Source of the DNA: Methylomonas methanica MC09
Lineage (GTDB): Bacteria; Pseudomonadota; Gammaproteobacteria; Methylococcales; Methylomonadaceae
Length of the DNA: 64,000 bases
Reading direction: 5' to 3'
Assembly: GCF_000214665.1 (NCBI RefSeq)
Contig: NC_015572.1
Coordinates: forward strand, 2,418,001 to 2,482,000
Below the pieces are notes generated by a model. That model did not search any database. It was given only the letters and a program-made list of their open reading frames with translations, and was not told the DNA's origin. This document shows positions 19,701-27,042 of this stretch, piece by piece (the first letter of the stretch is position 1; the number at the start of each line of letters is the position of its first letter). Both the position numbers and the translations under genes were made by a program.

Positions 19701-22419
19701 TAATAAACAGCCGTACCAGGGTGTGCCCGATTGCGTCCATCATTAGCCAGGCCTGTTGCGAAAGCAGCGTCAGCGCCACCAAACAGTTGCCGGACGCCCA
19801 CAGTATATTTTCCGCGGCTGTGCGCAGATGGGTAGACCAGGAAATGCCCCGCCGCAGCGAGCTAAAGCTGCCGCCGATTGCCAGCAGCAAGGGAAAGGCC
19901 AAGGCCGTCAGCACGAATCCGATCAAAACCGTCGGCGCCCCGGATATAACCCAGCTTGCCACCAGCAAAGTAAAAGCGGCCGGTGCGGACAGCGAGCGGC
20001 GTAAATTGTCCAGCATTTTCCAACGGCCAATCATCGGCATATTCTTGCCGCCGGCGCCGAAGATCCAGGGTAATAATTGCCAATCGCCTCTCACCCAACG
20101 GTGTTCGCGCAAAGCCGCCACTTCGGTATGCGAGGGAAATTCCTCGAAAAACTCGATATCGCTGACCAGTGCGCAGCGTACATAGACGCTTTCGAATAAA
20201 TCGTGGCTGAGTTGGGTATTTTCCGGCACTCGTCCGGCCAGCGCGGCTTCGAAGCTATCCACGTGATATAAGCCTTTGCCGCTATAAGTACCCATGGCGA
20301 ACAAATCCTGATATAGCTCGGATACCGAACTGGAGTAGGCGTCGGTGCCTGAGGCACCGGAAAAAATCTGGTGAAACAGCGAGCGCTCTTGCTGTTGCGG
20401 CAAGGTCGGCGTCACCCGAGGCTGTAACAAACCGTAACCGTGCACCACCCGCTGTTGAACCGGATCGAATACCGGACGATTCAACGGGTGAGCCGCGACA
20501 CCCAGCAATTGTGCTACCGCACCCATCGGCAATTTGGTGTCGTCGTCCAGGGTGATGACATAACAAACATCAGCCGGTGCCACCGCCGGCTGGCCGTCAA
20601 TCGCCAGAAAAGAGGTATCGGTCGCGCCGCGCAATAAGCGATTAAACTCGTGCAACTTGCCGCGTTTGCGTTCCCAGCCCATCCATTTTCCTTCGCCGGG
20701 ATTCCATAAGCGCTTACGCTGAAACACAAAGAAGCGTTGCTGGCCGTACTTGGTATTTAGCGCCGTGACTGCCGCCATGGCAACGCTAATCAGTTTATTG
20801 TCGTTTGGCATGTGTTCCTGGTCGGCATCCGTCCAATCGGACAACAAGGCGAAGCGTACCTGACCGCCCGGATTGGCTAAATAGCGGATCTCCATTTGCT
20901 CGACTTGCTGCTTGACTCTACGCTCGTCGACAAACAGGGTCGGCACCACTACAAAGGTACTCAGTGCCTCAGGGACGTCGCCTTTTAAATCAAGCCGCGG
21001 CAGGTGGGTGGGGGGCAGACCGGTAATGATGACATGGTTGATCAAGCCGACGGCGATATCCGAGGCCGGGAATATGCCCAGAAAAGCCAGCACAAACAAC
21101 GAAAAACCGCCGAGTTCCGCCGCAAAGCAGGCGCTTAGCGGCAACGCCAGTAATAACAGACTCAACAGCCCGACACTGCCGACATATGCCAAGCCGGCAT
21201 GCGCAATATAGGCGCGCAGCAGCCGTTGTTTGAGCGTAGGCCGGTAATCGGCTTCCGCTTCAAACCCGTAGCGGCCCGGGCCGATCAGATAGTAACCGGG
21301 ATCTCGGCGTTGACGTTCCGTGTTTGCAGATTCCGTAGCTAAACGAACTTTGTCTATCACTCTGCCGGCAATTTGTAATTCCGAGTACGGCGAGCGTTTG
21401 GCCAATTCCTCAATCGCATGCCGGTATCGATCCCGGGTCAGAAAGTCCATACCGGTGTAAGCGTCGTGCTCGCGTAAACAGCGATCCACCAGACTGACAT
21501 CCTCCACAAACCGGGGCCAATCGAATGCCGAAATGGCGCGCATGCTGGTGATGATATTGCGCATGGTCAAGTTATCGGCAACTTGGTCGGCATGTTCGCT
21601 ATGCACGACGTCTTCCAGACTGGCGCCTTGTTGCTCGAGCCAGTCGTGTAGAAAATCCAGGGAAAGCATGGCCCCCGGATGCGGATCGTGCGAGCGTTGC
21701 AGAATTTGCACCACATAGGACTGACGCAAGGCAGCTTCCGGCAAGACGCCTAGCGGCAACGCCGATTCCGGTGTATCCCCTCGGGCAACCCTTTGTTCGA
21801 ACCGATCGACAAACTGGTTTGCCAGGCGCCGGCCGCTCTGAGAACGCATGACTCTAACCGCCAGACGACGCAGGTTTTCTATCAGCAAAACCCGTAAGGT
21901 GATGGGAATGGCCCAAAGTTCTCCCAGTGTCAGAGGCTCGACGCTTTGATAGCCGCGCACGAACAGAGTCAATAATTCCGGCACGAAACGGCTGTCGGTG
22001 TGCGCCACCAGGGCCCAGGCAATGCCGTAAACGCGCGGGAAACCGGCTAATGCGCCATGTGTTAACTTAGGCAATTCGCGGTAATAACTTTCCGGAAGAT
22101 CGACATGTATATCGCTGACTTGTTCTTCGATAACATGAACATTATCCAACAGCCATTCCGCCGCCGGCGTGATGGCATGCTGCTCGCGTACCGCCTTCGC
22201 CACGGCTTTATGCGCCTCGAGCAGTACCAGCGCATTCTCGCGCACGCGCGGAATCAGGGTGCGGTATTTTTTTAAGCGGCCGACTTTTTGGGCTTTTGCC
22301 AAACTCTGGGCATGCTGCTCGAAGCGTTCGTTACTGAATAATTCAAAACGAATAGGCGTTTCCTCGCCCCCTGGGTGATCGACTCTGGCATGCCGTCTTT
22401 GTTCTCGCCGCTTGGCCAT
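13711..22419 (-). CDS. ndvB: cyclic beta-1,2-glucan synthase (NdvB/Cgs family)
   Basis: This 2902-residue protein has the size and order of NdvB/Cgs. It has an N-terminal soluble region and membrane segments near residues 410-470. A GT84 glycosyltransferase domain contains VITLDDDTK (about 625) and HRWVRGDWQLLPW (about 773). More membrane segments follow, then a glucoamylase-like region (FGVPGLGMKRGLGED, about 1476) and two GH94-type phosphorylase-like halves, the last holding SGDWNDGMNRVG (about 2578). It would polymerise UDP-glucose, control chain length and cyclise the product at the inner membrane, releasing osmoregulated periplasmic glucan. GGAG lies upstream of the ATG. It sits alone, flanked by stress genes, which fits an osmoadaptation role. 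Full length, no frameshift seen. Confidence 0.9.
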   Translation of the reverse strand: MAKRREQRRHARVDHPGGEETPIRFELFSNERFEQHAQSLAKAQKVGRLKKYRTLIPRVRENALVLLEAHKAVAKAVREQHAITPAAEWLLDNVHVIEEQVSDIHVDLPESYYRELPKLTHGALAGFPRVYGIAWALVAHTDSRFVPELLTLFVRGYQSVEPLTLGELWAIPITLRVLLIENLRRLAVRVMRSQSGRRLANQFVDRFEQRVARGDTPESALPLGVLPEAALRQSYVVQILQRSHDPHPGAMLSLDFLHDWLEQQGASLEDVVHSEHADQVADNLTMRNIITSMRAISAFDWPRFVEDVSLVDRCLREHDAYTGMDFLTRDRYRHAIEELAKRSPYSELQIAGRVIDKVRLATESANTERQRRDPGYYLIGPGRYGFEAEADYRPTLKQRLLRAYIAHAGLAYVGSVGLLSLLLLALPLSACFAAELGGFSLFVLAFLGIFPASDIAVGLINHVIITGLPPTHLPRLDLKGDVPEALSTFVVVPTLFVDERRVKQQVEQMEIRYLANPGGQVRFALLSDWTDADQEHMPNDNKLISVAMAAVTALNTKYGQQRFFVFQRKRLWNPGEGKWMGWERKRGKLHEFNRLLRGATDTSFLAIDGQPAVAPADVCYVITLDDDTKLPMGAVAQLLGVAAHPLNRPVFDPVQQRVVHGYGLLQPRVTPTLPQQQERSLFHQIFSGASGTDAYSSSVSELYQDLFAMGTYSGKGLYHVDSFEAALAGRVPENTQLSHDLFESVYVRCALVSDIEFFEEFPSHTEVAALREHRWVRGDWQLLPWIFGAGGKNMPMIGRWKMLDNLRRSLSAPAAFTLLVASWVISGAPTVLIGFVLTALAFPLLLAIGGSFSSLRRGISWSTHLRTAAENILWASGNCLVALTLLSQQAWLMMDAIGHTLVRLFITRRQLLKWVTALQTKSSTGHALKSLIRPLSHSSSVVIVAAALILLVNPSAIAGAAPFLLLWWLAPFVARALSLPPKLNLAESLLPEDSLQLRLIGRRIWRFFTTFVTAQEHFLPPDNFQEDPQPIIAHRSSPTNFGLYLLSVVAARDFGWIGLIDTVDRLDATLTTLEGLPRHHGHFYNWYDTRDLHTLEPRYVSTVDSGNLAGHLLALSEACREILNQPLNLANALCGLADTHGLLMTALANLGSNRRTLNVTQQELQLKLSVLGELLASPPDDAALWGRHWRQLVVCADTLQDLAKAYAAERGDAEDSEVLAWANLLGADIRSQARDVDSLIPWIHCVSGGDEQHAASGMLVDLRLNTPLSELASCYQQTLAAVQAINAEGGSMPVDPTMMTLQLKHAQYQAEWLTQRLERMITRLDSLFRDMDFSFLYDSERQLFSLGYAVAEGTLDPSYYDMLASEARLSSFVAIAKRDVPGKHWFHLGRRVTRAAHGTVLLSWSGSMFEYLMPSLVMFTPRYSLLDQTCRLVVKRQIEYGKQRGVPWGVSESAFNVRDLALTYQYSAFGVPGLGMKRGLGEDLVIAPYATALAAMYLPHAAVENFAQLEQAGALGRFGFYEALDFTPIRLAEGQKVAMVRCYMAHHQGMSLVAFSNVVHDGAIRHRFHSAPMIQSAGLLLQERIPRAADTSSLPFLQALSDVGDTLQPPVRRVLSPMSAVPSTHLLSNGRYGVMITAAGSGYSQWRNLAVTRWREDVTRDAWGSYLYLRDVASGRVWSAGYQPTAAVPDHYEVVFLEDRARISRSDGSLSSTLEIVVSPEDDAEIRRLSLTNNGADELEIDITSYAEIVLASMPADIAHPAFSNLFIHTEYLPHTSALIAHRRPRADTDPVIWAAHVLADLQSGAGLQYETDRARFIGRGQSLRTPIAVMDGRPLSNTVGSVLDPIFSLRKRVRIAGGATAHLTFTTLIADSRQAVLELADKYRNPVTWERVSALAWTHAHVQLHHLRTKPEEAQLFQYLANRLLYTDPSLRASGRLMQMNTLNVTGLWRHGISGDKPIVLLRVAEPEDRPIVEQLLRAHEYWRIKGLAVDLVILNEKLLSYVEDLQNLLQSLLRENQARSMHQEHDNAAAIFVLRGDELSHDERRLLQTAARAVLVSNRGTLAEQLLRHARAAAVFPASKLLPVGMDAEPALPIPPLEFFNGLGGFADDGREYVIVLDKGQWTPAPWVNVIANPEFGFMVSESGSGCTWSGNSRENLLTPWSNDPVRDPSGEMFYLRDDETNDLWSPTVAPIRVENAGYLIRHGQGYSRFEHMSHGIHSELLQFVSPDDPVKISALSLVNLSGRARRLTVAAYLEWVLGSSRSVTAPHILTELDSETGALFASNSWSVEFGQRVAFADFCGRQSGWSGNRSDFLGRNGDLDAPAGLLSGKPLSNRVGAGLDPCAAVETVIELAADERIEIVFLLGQGKDRVQARELIQRYRGVAVEAVFAEVKQNWEQVLGKVQVKTPDRELDLLLNRWLLYQTLSCRMWARAAFYQVGGAFGFRDQLQDSMALAVARPDLTRAHILRAAARQFNEGDVQHWWHPPTGRGVRTRFSDDRIWLPYAVAHYIKVSGEAGVLDESLPFLDGVVLLPEQDDLYFEPTISQQHASLFEHCARTLDISLATGAHGLPLMGSGDWNDGMNRVGNQGQGESVWLAWFLIATLDEFVPLALARGEAERAKRWREHAAKLKRAVEADGWDEAWYRRAYFDDGSPLGSATNAECRIDSIAQSWGVISAAADSERAQRAMHSVREYLVRYGDDLVLLFTPPFDKTERDPGYIKSYPPGVRENGGQYTHAAIWSVIAYAMQGDGDQAAELLRMLNPIKRTATRTGVYAYKVEPYVLAADIYAEPPHVRRGGWTWYTGAAGWFYRAGLEWVLGLRVRGDQLLFDPCIPCAWRSYSIVYRHGNSVYDISIENPDAVTQGIVVLELDGVSQLNSNRLTLSDDGQMHTIRLLLGASS

Positions 22420-22698
22420 GGATGGGTTCTCCGTTTTGGGATAATTTACTGGGGCGAAAGCTATACCGACTCAAATAGGCTGATTGCCGCCGAATCGAAC
22501 CATCCGCGCAACGCGCTCGGCGATACCGGTTTTGCCCGAACCTGAACTGCTGGGCTTTTGATCTCGCCTAGCGCTAAAAATGACTTTTCGGAAAAGCGCC
22601 GCCCCGTCGATTAAGCAAGCCTGCGTATCGACTTAAGCAAGCCGGCTGTCTTCTCAAGCCGGCGATAGACAGGTTGTCTAAGAACAGAGCGCGGCCGG

Positions 22699-22857
22699 CT
22701 ATATCTTGCCCAGCAGCAGTAAGATCAGCAGAATGACCACAACCAGACCCAGTCCATTGGTGGGGCCGTAACCCCAGGCCCGACTGTGCGGCCAGACCGG
22801 AATCACCCCGAGCAGCATCAAGATAAGAACGACGAGTAAAATGGTGGCGATAGACAT
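22699..22857 (-). CDS. DUF3309 family small membrane protein, 52 residues
   Basis: ATG at 22857 to TAG at 22699. The protein begins MSIATILLVVLILMLLGVIP, followed by WPHSRAWGYGP and a second hydrophobic stretch ending LLLLGKI. This two-segment hairpin with a WPHSRxWGYGP turn is the hallmark of the DUF3309 family. It is probably an inner-membrane stress protein of unknown mechanism. It lies in a run of small stress-type genes and is too short to be found by length cut-offs. Confidence 0.85.
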   Translation of the reverse strand: MSIATILLVVLILMLLGVIPVWPHSRAWGYGPTNGLGLVVVILLILLLLGKI

Positions 22858-22935
22858 GGCGAAACCTCCGCAGATAAAACTTAAAGATCAACCGCGTATC
22901 GAGTACGGCGGTTGCGATAGGAACCTGACTATTTT

Positions 22936-23067
22936 TTATCGATGTATCAGGCCCAGGATACCCACGACGATTAAATACACCGCCACGAAATAATTTAAAA
23001 ACCTTGGCACCGCCAATATTAAAATCCCGATTACCAACGCCAGTATGGGTTCGATTGCAATGTTCAT
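22936..23067 (-). CDS. DUF3096 family small membrane protein, 43 residues
   Basis: ATG at 23067 to TAA at 22936, with GGAG seven bases upstream of the start. The protein reads MNIAIEPILALVIGILILAV, then PRFLNYFVAVYLIVVGILGL. This fits the DUF3096 family: a Pro-Arg-x-Leu-Asn-Tyr turn between two membrane helices. It forms a likely stress-induced pair with the DUF3309 gene 78 bases downstream. The function is unknown. Confidence 0.85.
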   Translation of the reverse strand: MNIAIEPILALVIGILILAVPRFLNYFVAVYLIVVGILGLIHR

Positions 23068-23214
23068 ATCAACTCCTGAAAACGTATTTTGAAGGGCTTA
23101 ACCGCGACATCGGTTACGGTTTGAACGCAGGCGCACAGAGTTTTGCCGCGAGCGCAAGCCGGTAAACACGGCATGTTCCCCGACTATCTAAAGCAGTCGC
23201 GGCATGCGGATAAC

Positions 23215-23502
23215 TCATTTGAATTTGGCGGAAACTGCGCTCAAACCGGTTCTCAAATCTTCCCAGACCTTGTCCGCGGTATGCTTCAGTTCGCCCCAGG
23301 CTTCTCAGTGCGACTCTTCCAGTTCTTTCATCTTTTCGATTGCCGCCGCTTTTTTAGCCCGTAACGCCTCCAGATCGGCGGCGGCATTTTGCTTTACCTG
23401 TTCGGCGGCGTTGTCGGCTTTCTCCGTGAGGACGTCAATTTCGGCGCTCAACTCTTTGAGTTGCGCGGCTAGAATATCTATGTACTGGTTTTTCGTTTTC
23501 AC
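23215..23502 (-). pseudogene. coiled-coil stress protein interrupted by an in-frame TGA
   Basis: The frame from ATG 23502 encodes 65 residues of a highly charged coiled coil (MKTKNQYIDILAAQLKELSA, later AAAIEKMKELEESH) and stops at TGA 23305-23307. Reading on in the same frame without any shift gives 29 more residues, EAWGELKHTADKVWEDLRTG and LSAVSAKFK, then TGA at 23215-23217. This continuation is what the full-length coiled-coil stress family (about 95 residues) normally has at its C-terminus. One nonsense substitution therefore appears to have truncated the gene; a sequencing error is possible. The first 65 residues may still be expressed. A 16-base motif lies upstream at 23651. Confidence 0.7.
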
Positions 23503-23650
23503 GCGATGCTCTCTGTAGTTATTTACGATGGGGTCAGGTTAATGCGCACGCTGTAGCCGCTTATAGCCCGCGAGTCTGGACGGACTGAGGCGCGTCCCTC
23601 ATTCGGGCTAATCGGTAAAAGAGAGCTTAGCGGCAATTTCGCCCGGCATC

Positions 23651-23666
23651 TGTACGCTAGCGCACT
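23651..23666 (-). promoter_or_regulatory. 16-base intergenic motif, copy 1
   Basis: On the minus strand this reads AGTGCGCTAGCGTACA, identical in 15 of 16 bases to 25168-25183. It lies about 150 bases upstream of the coiled-coil gene start and 30 bases after the end of the OmpA gene. It contains an inner palindrome-like GCGCTAGCG core. It is possibly an operator or promoter element for stress genes; the regulator is unknown. Confidence 0.45.
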
Positions 23667-23696
23667 TACGCCGATAAGGGCGATTGTCAGCAGGGT

Positions 23697-24530
23697 CTAT
23701 CGCACCGCAATATTGCCGTTTTCATCGGAGAGTACGATTTCCACCCGTCGATTCAAGCGGCGATTGGCGGATGTGTCGTTTTCGGCTACCGGATAGGCTT
23801 CGCCATAGCCGCGCGTAATGATCTGATTGCTATCAACCTGTGCGGCAACCAAGGCCGTGCGCACAGCGTAAGCGCGACGGTCCGATAACGCCTGATTCAT
23901 GTCATCGCTGCCCCTACTGTCGGTATAGCCTTCCACTAAAACCTTATAAGTCGGGTATTGGTTAAGAAAATCGGCCAGTTTATCGATATCGCGCAAACCG
24001 CCCGCTTCCAGCTGTGCCTTGTTGGTACGAAATAGCACATCGCCCAACGTGATCACCAAGCCTCGCGCGGTTTGCTTGGCATTCAACTGGTCGATCAATA
24101 TTTTCTGCTTGGCAATCAACGCGCGATCATGTGCGCTTTGCCGCTGCGCGGCATCGACTTCCGCCGTTCTGGCTTCCAGTCGGACTTCGTTGCGCTGTGT
24201 GCCGGCTTGGTTAACGGCTATTTCCGCCGATTTTTGCTTGGCGGCTTCCAGGGCAATAGCCACTTGTTGTCTGGCCAGGTAGGCTAAATGATCGACCATT
24301 TCAGTCTCTTCGTCGTCACTTAAGGCCCGGTCTGCCTTATCCAGCGTATCCGAGGCCTGTTTCATTTCCAATTCCGCCAATGTTGCGGCCTTGGTGTTGA
24401 TTCTGGCGTTGTTGTAACTGTTATGGGCATCGCTGAGTGCGGTATTTTGCGGCATGGAACTACAGCCGGAAACAATTGCCGCGGCGAACATACTATAAAG
24501 ACTGAGTTTTAAAGGGGAATGGGTTTTCAT
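23697..24530 (-). CDS. OmpA-family lipoprotein with N-terminal DUF4398 region
   Basis: The 277-residue protein has a signal peptide ending in the lipobox IVSGC (Cys23). An alpha-helical DUF4398-like region follows (about residues 35-165, rich in Ala/Glu/Lys/Gln, probably coiled coil), then an OmpA-like domain (about 165-270; VLVEGYTDSRGSDD, DRRAYAVRTAL, NRRLNRRVEIVL). The last domain should bind peptidoglycan. It is 18 bases downstream of another DUF4398 lipoprotein gene on the same strand, and the pair is commonly found together. GGAG precedes the ATG. The likely role is envelope stability under stress. Confidence 0.85.
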   Translation of the reverse strand: MKTHSPLKLSLYSMFAAAIVSGCSSMPQNTALSDAHNSYNNARINTKAATLAELEMKQASDTLDKADRALSDDEETEMVDHLAYLARQQVAIALEAAKQKSAEIAVNQAGTQRNEVRLEARTAEVDAAQRQSAHDRALIAKQKILIDQLNAKQTARGLVITLGDVLFRTNKAQLEAGGLRDIDKLADFLNQYPTYKVLVEGYTDSRGSDDMNQALSDRRAYAVRTALVAAQVDSNQIITRGYGEAYPVAENDTSANRRLNRRVEIVLSDENGNIAVR

Positions 24531-24548
24531 GTTGAACTCCGTGAATGA

Positions 24549-24941
24549 TTATTGGGCGATACGGTCGATTTCTTGGCGCAACACGCGATTGCCTTCCTGA
24601 AGTTGACGCGCCGCCAGTTGCGCCTTGGCCGCACCGGCTGTTGCCGAGGCGAGCTGCGCATCGACCTGGGCTTCCTCTGCCAGTCGTCGGGCAAGCAGGT
24701 TTTCCTCCCGCGCCATGGCCCGCTGAGCGGCATCCAGTTTATCCATGGCTGACTTCAGCGCTATCGGCGCATACTCGTTAGCGTCGGCACTACCGGCAGT
24801 AGCGACTGCGGCCTGGGAAACGGCGAGTTGTTCGGTTGGAGGTGGAACACTTGCACAACCGGCTGCCAGTACAGTTGCGATTAAACCGAAACCCATCAGT
24901 TGCGTGACGGATGTTGCTGTGAGCGGATAATAATTTTTCAT
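24549..24941 (-). CDS. DUF4398 lipoprotein
   Basis: The 130-residue protein has a signal peptide with the lipobox VLAAGC (Cys29). The mature part is an Ala/Glu/Gln-rich helix (APIALKSAMDKLDAAQRAMA and AEEAQVDAQLASATAGAAKA) of DUF4398 type. It is the first gene of the two-gene operon with the DUF4398-OmpA gene. The DUF4398 region of that second protein is similar in composition, so the two probably bundle together in the periplasm. Confidence 0.8.
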   Translation of the reverse strand: MKNYYPLTATSVTQLMGFGLIATVLAAGCASVPPPTEQLAVSQAAVATAGSADANEYAPIALKSAMDKLDAAQRAMAREENLLARRLAEEAQVDAQLASATAGAAKAQLAARQLQEGNRVLRQEIDRIAQ

Positions 24942-25302
24942 GATTTTGGGGATCCTATGAGTGATACCTCGAACAACTGCGTTTCAGCCCATGGTCTGTA
25001 AGGCAACACATTTGTAATGCGATCGGCAAGCCCGCGATGCCGAGCGATCCACCGAAACATCGGCGGGGGAATTTTTCAGGTTATTTCCTAATTCGGGTGA
25101 TAGGATGAGTCGCTAAGCATCTCGATGAACCTTGAGTAGGATTAGATACCTATGTGTCGGCAGACACAGTGCGTTAGCGTACATAAGCAGCGGTTAGCCG
25201 CGAATCGGTTTGTATGCCGGGCGGACGATTAATTAATCCGGCGCACCGCAATCGCCAGACAACAATAAATTTCGGCGCCACGCCGCATGAGGAAGAAGGG
25301 AT
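24942..25302. other. divergent intergenic region, motif and palindrome only
   Basis: These 361 bases lie between the divergent DUF4398 and PAS genes. They hold a TGTGTC-GGCA-GACACA inverted repeat (25153-25168) directly abutting the 16-base motif at 25168-25183. No coding sequence is supported here. Promoters for both directions must lie within. Confidence 0.5.
25153..25183 (+). promoter_or_regulatory. palindrome plus 16-base intergenic motif, copy 2
   Basis: TGTGTCGGCAGACACA forms a 6-bp inverted repeat, and its last base begins AGTGCGTTAGCGTACA, the motif also found at 23651 (15/16, opposite strand) and loosely at 13656. The site is 120 bases upstream of the PAS gene and about 210 bases upstream of the DUF4398 gene. 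The repeated occurrence in stress-gene upstream regions suggests shared regulation, which is inference. Confidence 0.45.
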
Positions 25303-25854
25303 ATGAAGCAAAAATGGGAAAACATAGAACGGCGACAATCGTTGCGGGCGCAGGCGGAAACCCTGGTTGCCAGTTTATCCCCGCCAGGGCCGTCGGCCAT
25401 GCATACCGAAGTGCTGTTGCATGAGCTTCTGGTACACAAAGTCGAGCTGGAAATGCAGAATGAGGCGTTGCGAGATACAGAAATTGCCCTGGCGGAAGCG
25501 CTGGCACGCTATACGGATCTGTATGAGTTTGCGCCGGTGGGCTACGTCACCGTCGATCAGGACGATACCATCAGTGCGATCAATCTGGCTGGGACTGCTT
25601 TGCTGGGCACCGAGCGCGGCCAGTTGATCCATAGCCGCTTCTCAAAACTTATCGCGCCCGAGGATAACGACGGCTGGTATCTCATGTTCCATAAGATGAT
25701 GGCCGCCGCTACCACCGAGAGGCATTCTTTCGAGATGCGGTTGCTGAGAGCCGATGGGACGCAGTTTCGCGCCCATCTCGATTGCCTGCGCCGGGAATCA
25801 GCTGATTCTAAATCCTCGCTGCGAGTGGCGTTGACCGATAGTAGAGGCGATTAG
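25303..25854 (+). CDS. PAS domain protein without output domain
   Basis: The 183-residue protein starts at ATG 25303 after a GAAGAAGGG ribosome site. A helical N-terminus contains the LLHELLVHKVELEMQNEALR stretch common before PAS domains in sensor proteins. One PAS domain follows (about residues 70-175; YEFAPVGYVTVDQDD, INLAGTALLG, LIAPEDNDGW, EMRLLRADGT). There is no kinase, GGDEF or DNA-binding part. It may be a remnant of a longer sensor, since it ends shortly before the IS630 element, although the stop is 60 bases before the insertion. Confidence 0.8.
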   Translation: MKQKWENIERRQSLRAQAETLVASLSPPGPSAMHTEVLLHELLVHKVELEMQNEALRDTEIALAEALARYTDLYEFAPVGYVTVDQDDTISAINLAGTALLGTERGQLIHSRFSKLIAPEDNDGWYLMFHKMMAAATTERHSFEMRLLRADGTQFRAHLDCLRRESADSKSSLRVALTDSRGD

Positions 25855-25914
25855 CGTGCTTAATCGCGTTTTTCGAGGTCATGACTCTTAGGATTATGCT
25901 GTCGCGAATAGGCG

Positions 25915-26994
25915 CTAGTGTAACGTCCTCAACATTTCTTTAGCTTTGGCGACTTTGGTTAAGATGGCATCTGGAGTCGCCGTCCATTGATAAGGTTTTG
26001 GGTGAAGATTGCGATGATCAAGGTACTGCATGATAGCCTGCTTCAGCTCGTCGACGCTACGAAACACCCCACGCCGGATGCGTTCTTCGGTGATGTCCCG
26101 AAAGAATCGCTCAACCAAATTCACCCAGGATGCCGACGTCGGGGTAAAGTGCATCTGGAAGCGCGGATGCTTGTCCAGCCAGGCTTTCACGTTGGGATGC
26201 TTGTGAGTGGCGTAGTTGTCGACGATCAGGTGGACGGCTAAGTTTTTGTCGGTCCGACGGTCGAGTAGTTTCAGGAATTTCAAGAATTCATCGTTACGGT
26301 GTTTGGGTAAACATTCGCCGATCACCGTTCCTTCATGGACATTAAGGGCGGCAAACAAGGTGGTGGTACCGTGGCGTTTGTAATCATGTGTCATCGTGCC
26401 GTTCTTGCCGGGTTTTATGGGTAAACCCGGTTGCGTGCGATCCAGTGCCTGGATCTGGCTTTTCTCATCCACGGAAAACACGATGGCTTTCTCCGGCGGG
26501 TCCAAATACAGTCCCACCACGTCCCGTAACTTCTCTTCAAACTGCGGGTCGTTCGAGACCTTGAAGCCCTTGACCCGATGCGGCTTTAGCTGGTGCTCCC
26601 GCCAAATGCGATGAACAGCCATACGTGAAATACCGACCTGCTCCGCCATTGTCCGGCAACTCCAGTGGGTGGCATGGGTCGGCTTGCCGGTCAGCGTCAA
26701 CGTCAACACTTCCTGCACCTTCTCCACCGGCAATGGCGGCACTCGCGAGGGCCGCGTCTTACCTTTTTTCAACCCATCGATACCGCACTCCACAAAACGC
26801 CGGCGCCATAAATTCAGCGTCGGCGCGCTGATCTTCAGGGTGTCCATGATCTCCTGCGAAGCTATTCGGTCCGCTGTCATCAATACAATCCGCGCCCGCA
26901 ACGTCTGCTTCTCGTCTATCGCTCGGCTTTTTACCCACCGATTCAACGTAGAACGGTCTTGTTCATTCAAATCAAGTTTCATTGGTGTTCTCAT
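25915..26994 (-). CDS. IS630-family transposase
   Basis: About 359 residues from the ATG at 26994 (the frame opens at a TTG three codons earlier). An N-terminal helix-turn-helix region (about residues 10-110) is followed by a DDE catalytic domain: FSVDEKSQIQ (first Asp), HLIVDNYATHKHP (second Asp) and SWVNLVERFF (Glu). It catalyses cut-and-paste movement of the surrounding element into TA targets. The frame is intact, and the stop is at 25915, three bases outside the left inverted repeat end, so the reading frame crosses the repeat. Confidence 0.9.
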   Translation of the reverse strand: MRTPMKLDLNEQDRSTLNRWVKSRAIDEKQTLRARIVLMTADRIASQEIMDTLKISAPTLNLWRRRFVECGIDGLKKGKTRPSRVPPLPVEKVQEVLTLTLTGKPTHATHWSCRTMAEQVGISRMAVHRIWREHQLKPHRVKGFKVSNDPQFEEKLRDVVGLYLDPPEKAIVFSVDEKSQIQALDRTQPGLPIKPGKNGTMTHDYKRHGTTTLFAALNVHEGTVIGECLPKHRNDEFLKFLKLLDRRTDKNLAVHLIVDNYATHKHPNVKAWLDKHPRFQMHFTPTSASWVNLVERFFRDITEERIRRGVFRSVDELKQAIMQYLDHRNLHPKPYQWTATPDAILTKVAKAKEMLRTLH

Positions 26995-27040
26995 GGGGAC
27001 CAATTCTACTATTAATAATGCTTTGTCGGGGACGTTACAC
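25918..27040. mobile_element. intact IS630-type insertion sequence (1123 bp)
   Basis: Terminal inverted repeats are GTGTAACGTCC at 25918-25928 and GGACGTTACAC at 27030-27040. They are perfect over 11 bases and imperfect to about 17. They are flanked on both sides by TA (25916-25917 and 27041-27042), the duplicated TA target typical of the IS630/Tc1 group. Removing one TA plus the element restores GGCGC-TA-GACGGG. One intact transposase gene fills it. The perfect ends and intact gene suggest recent insertion. Confidence 0.9.
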
Positions 27041-27042
27041 TA

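Noticed and set aside
23305..23307. In-frame TGA considered as selenocysteine
   Set aside because: No Cys-type active site in this coiled-coil family, and no selenium-insertion hairpin seen just after the codon; a nonsense change is simpler.
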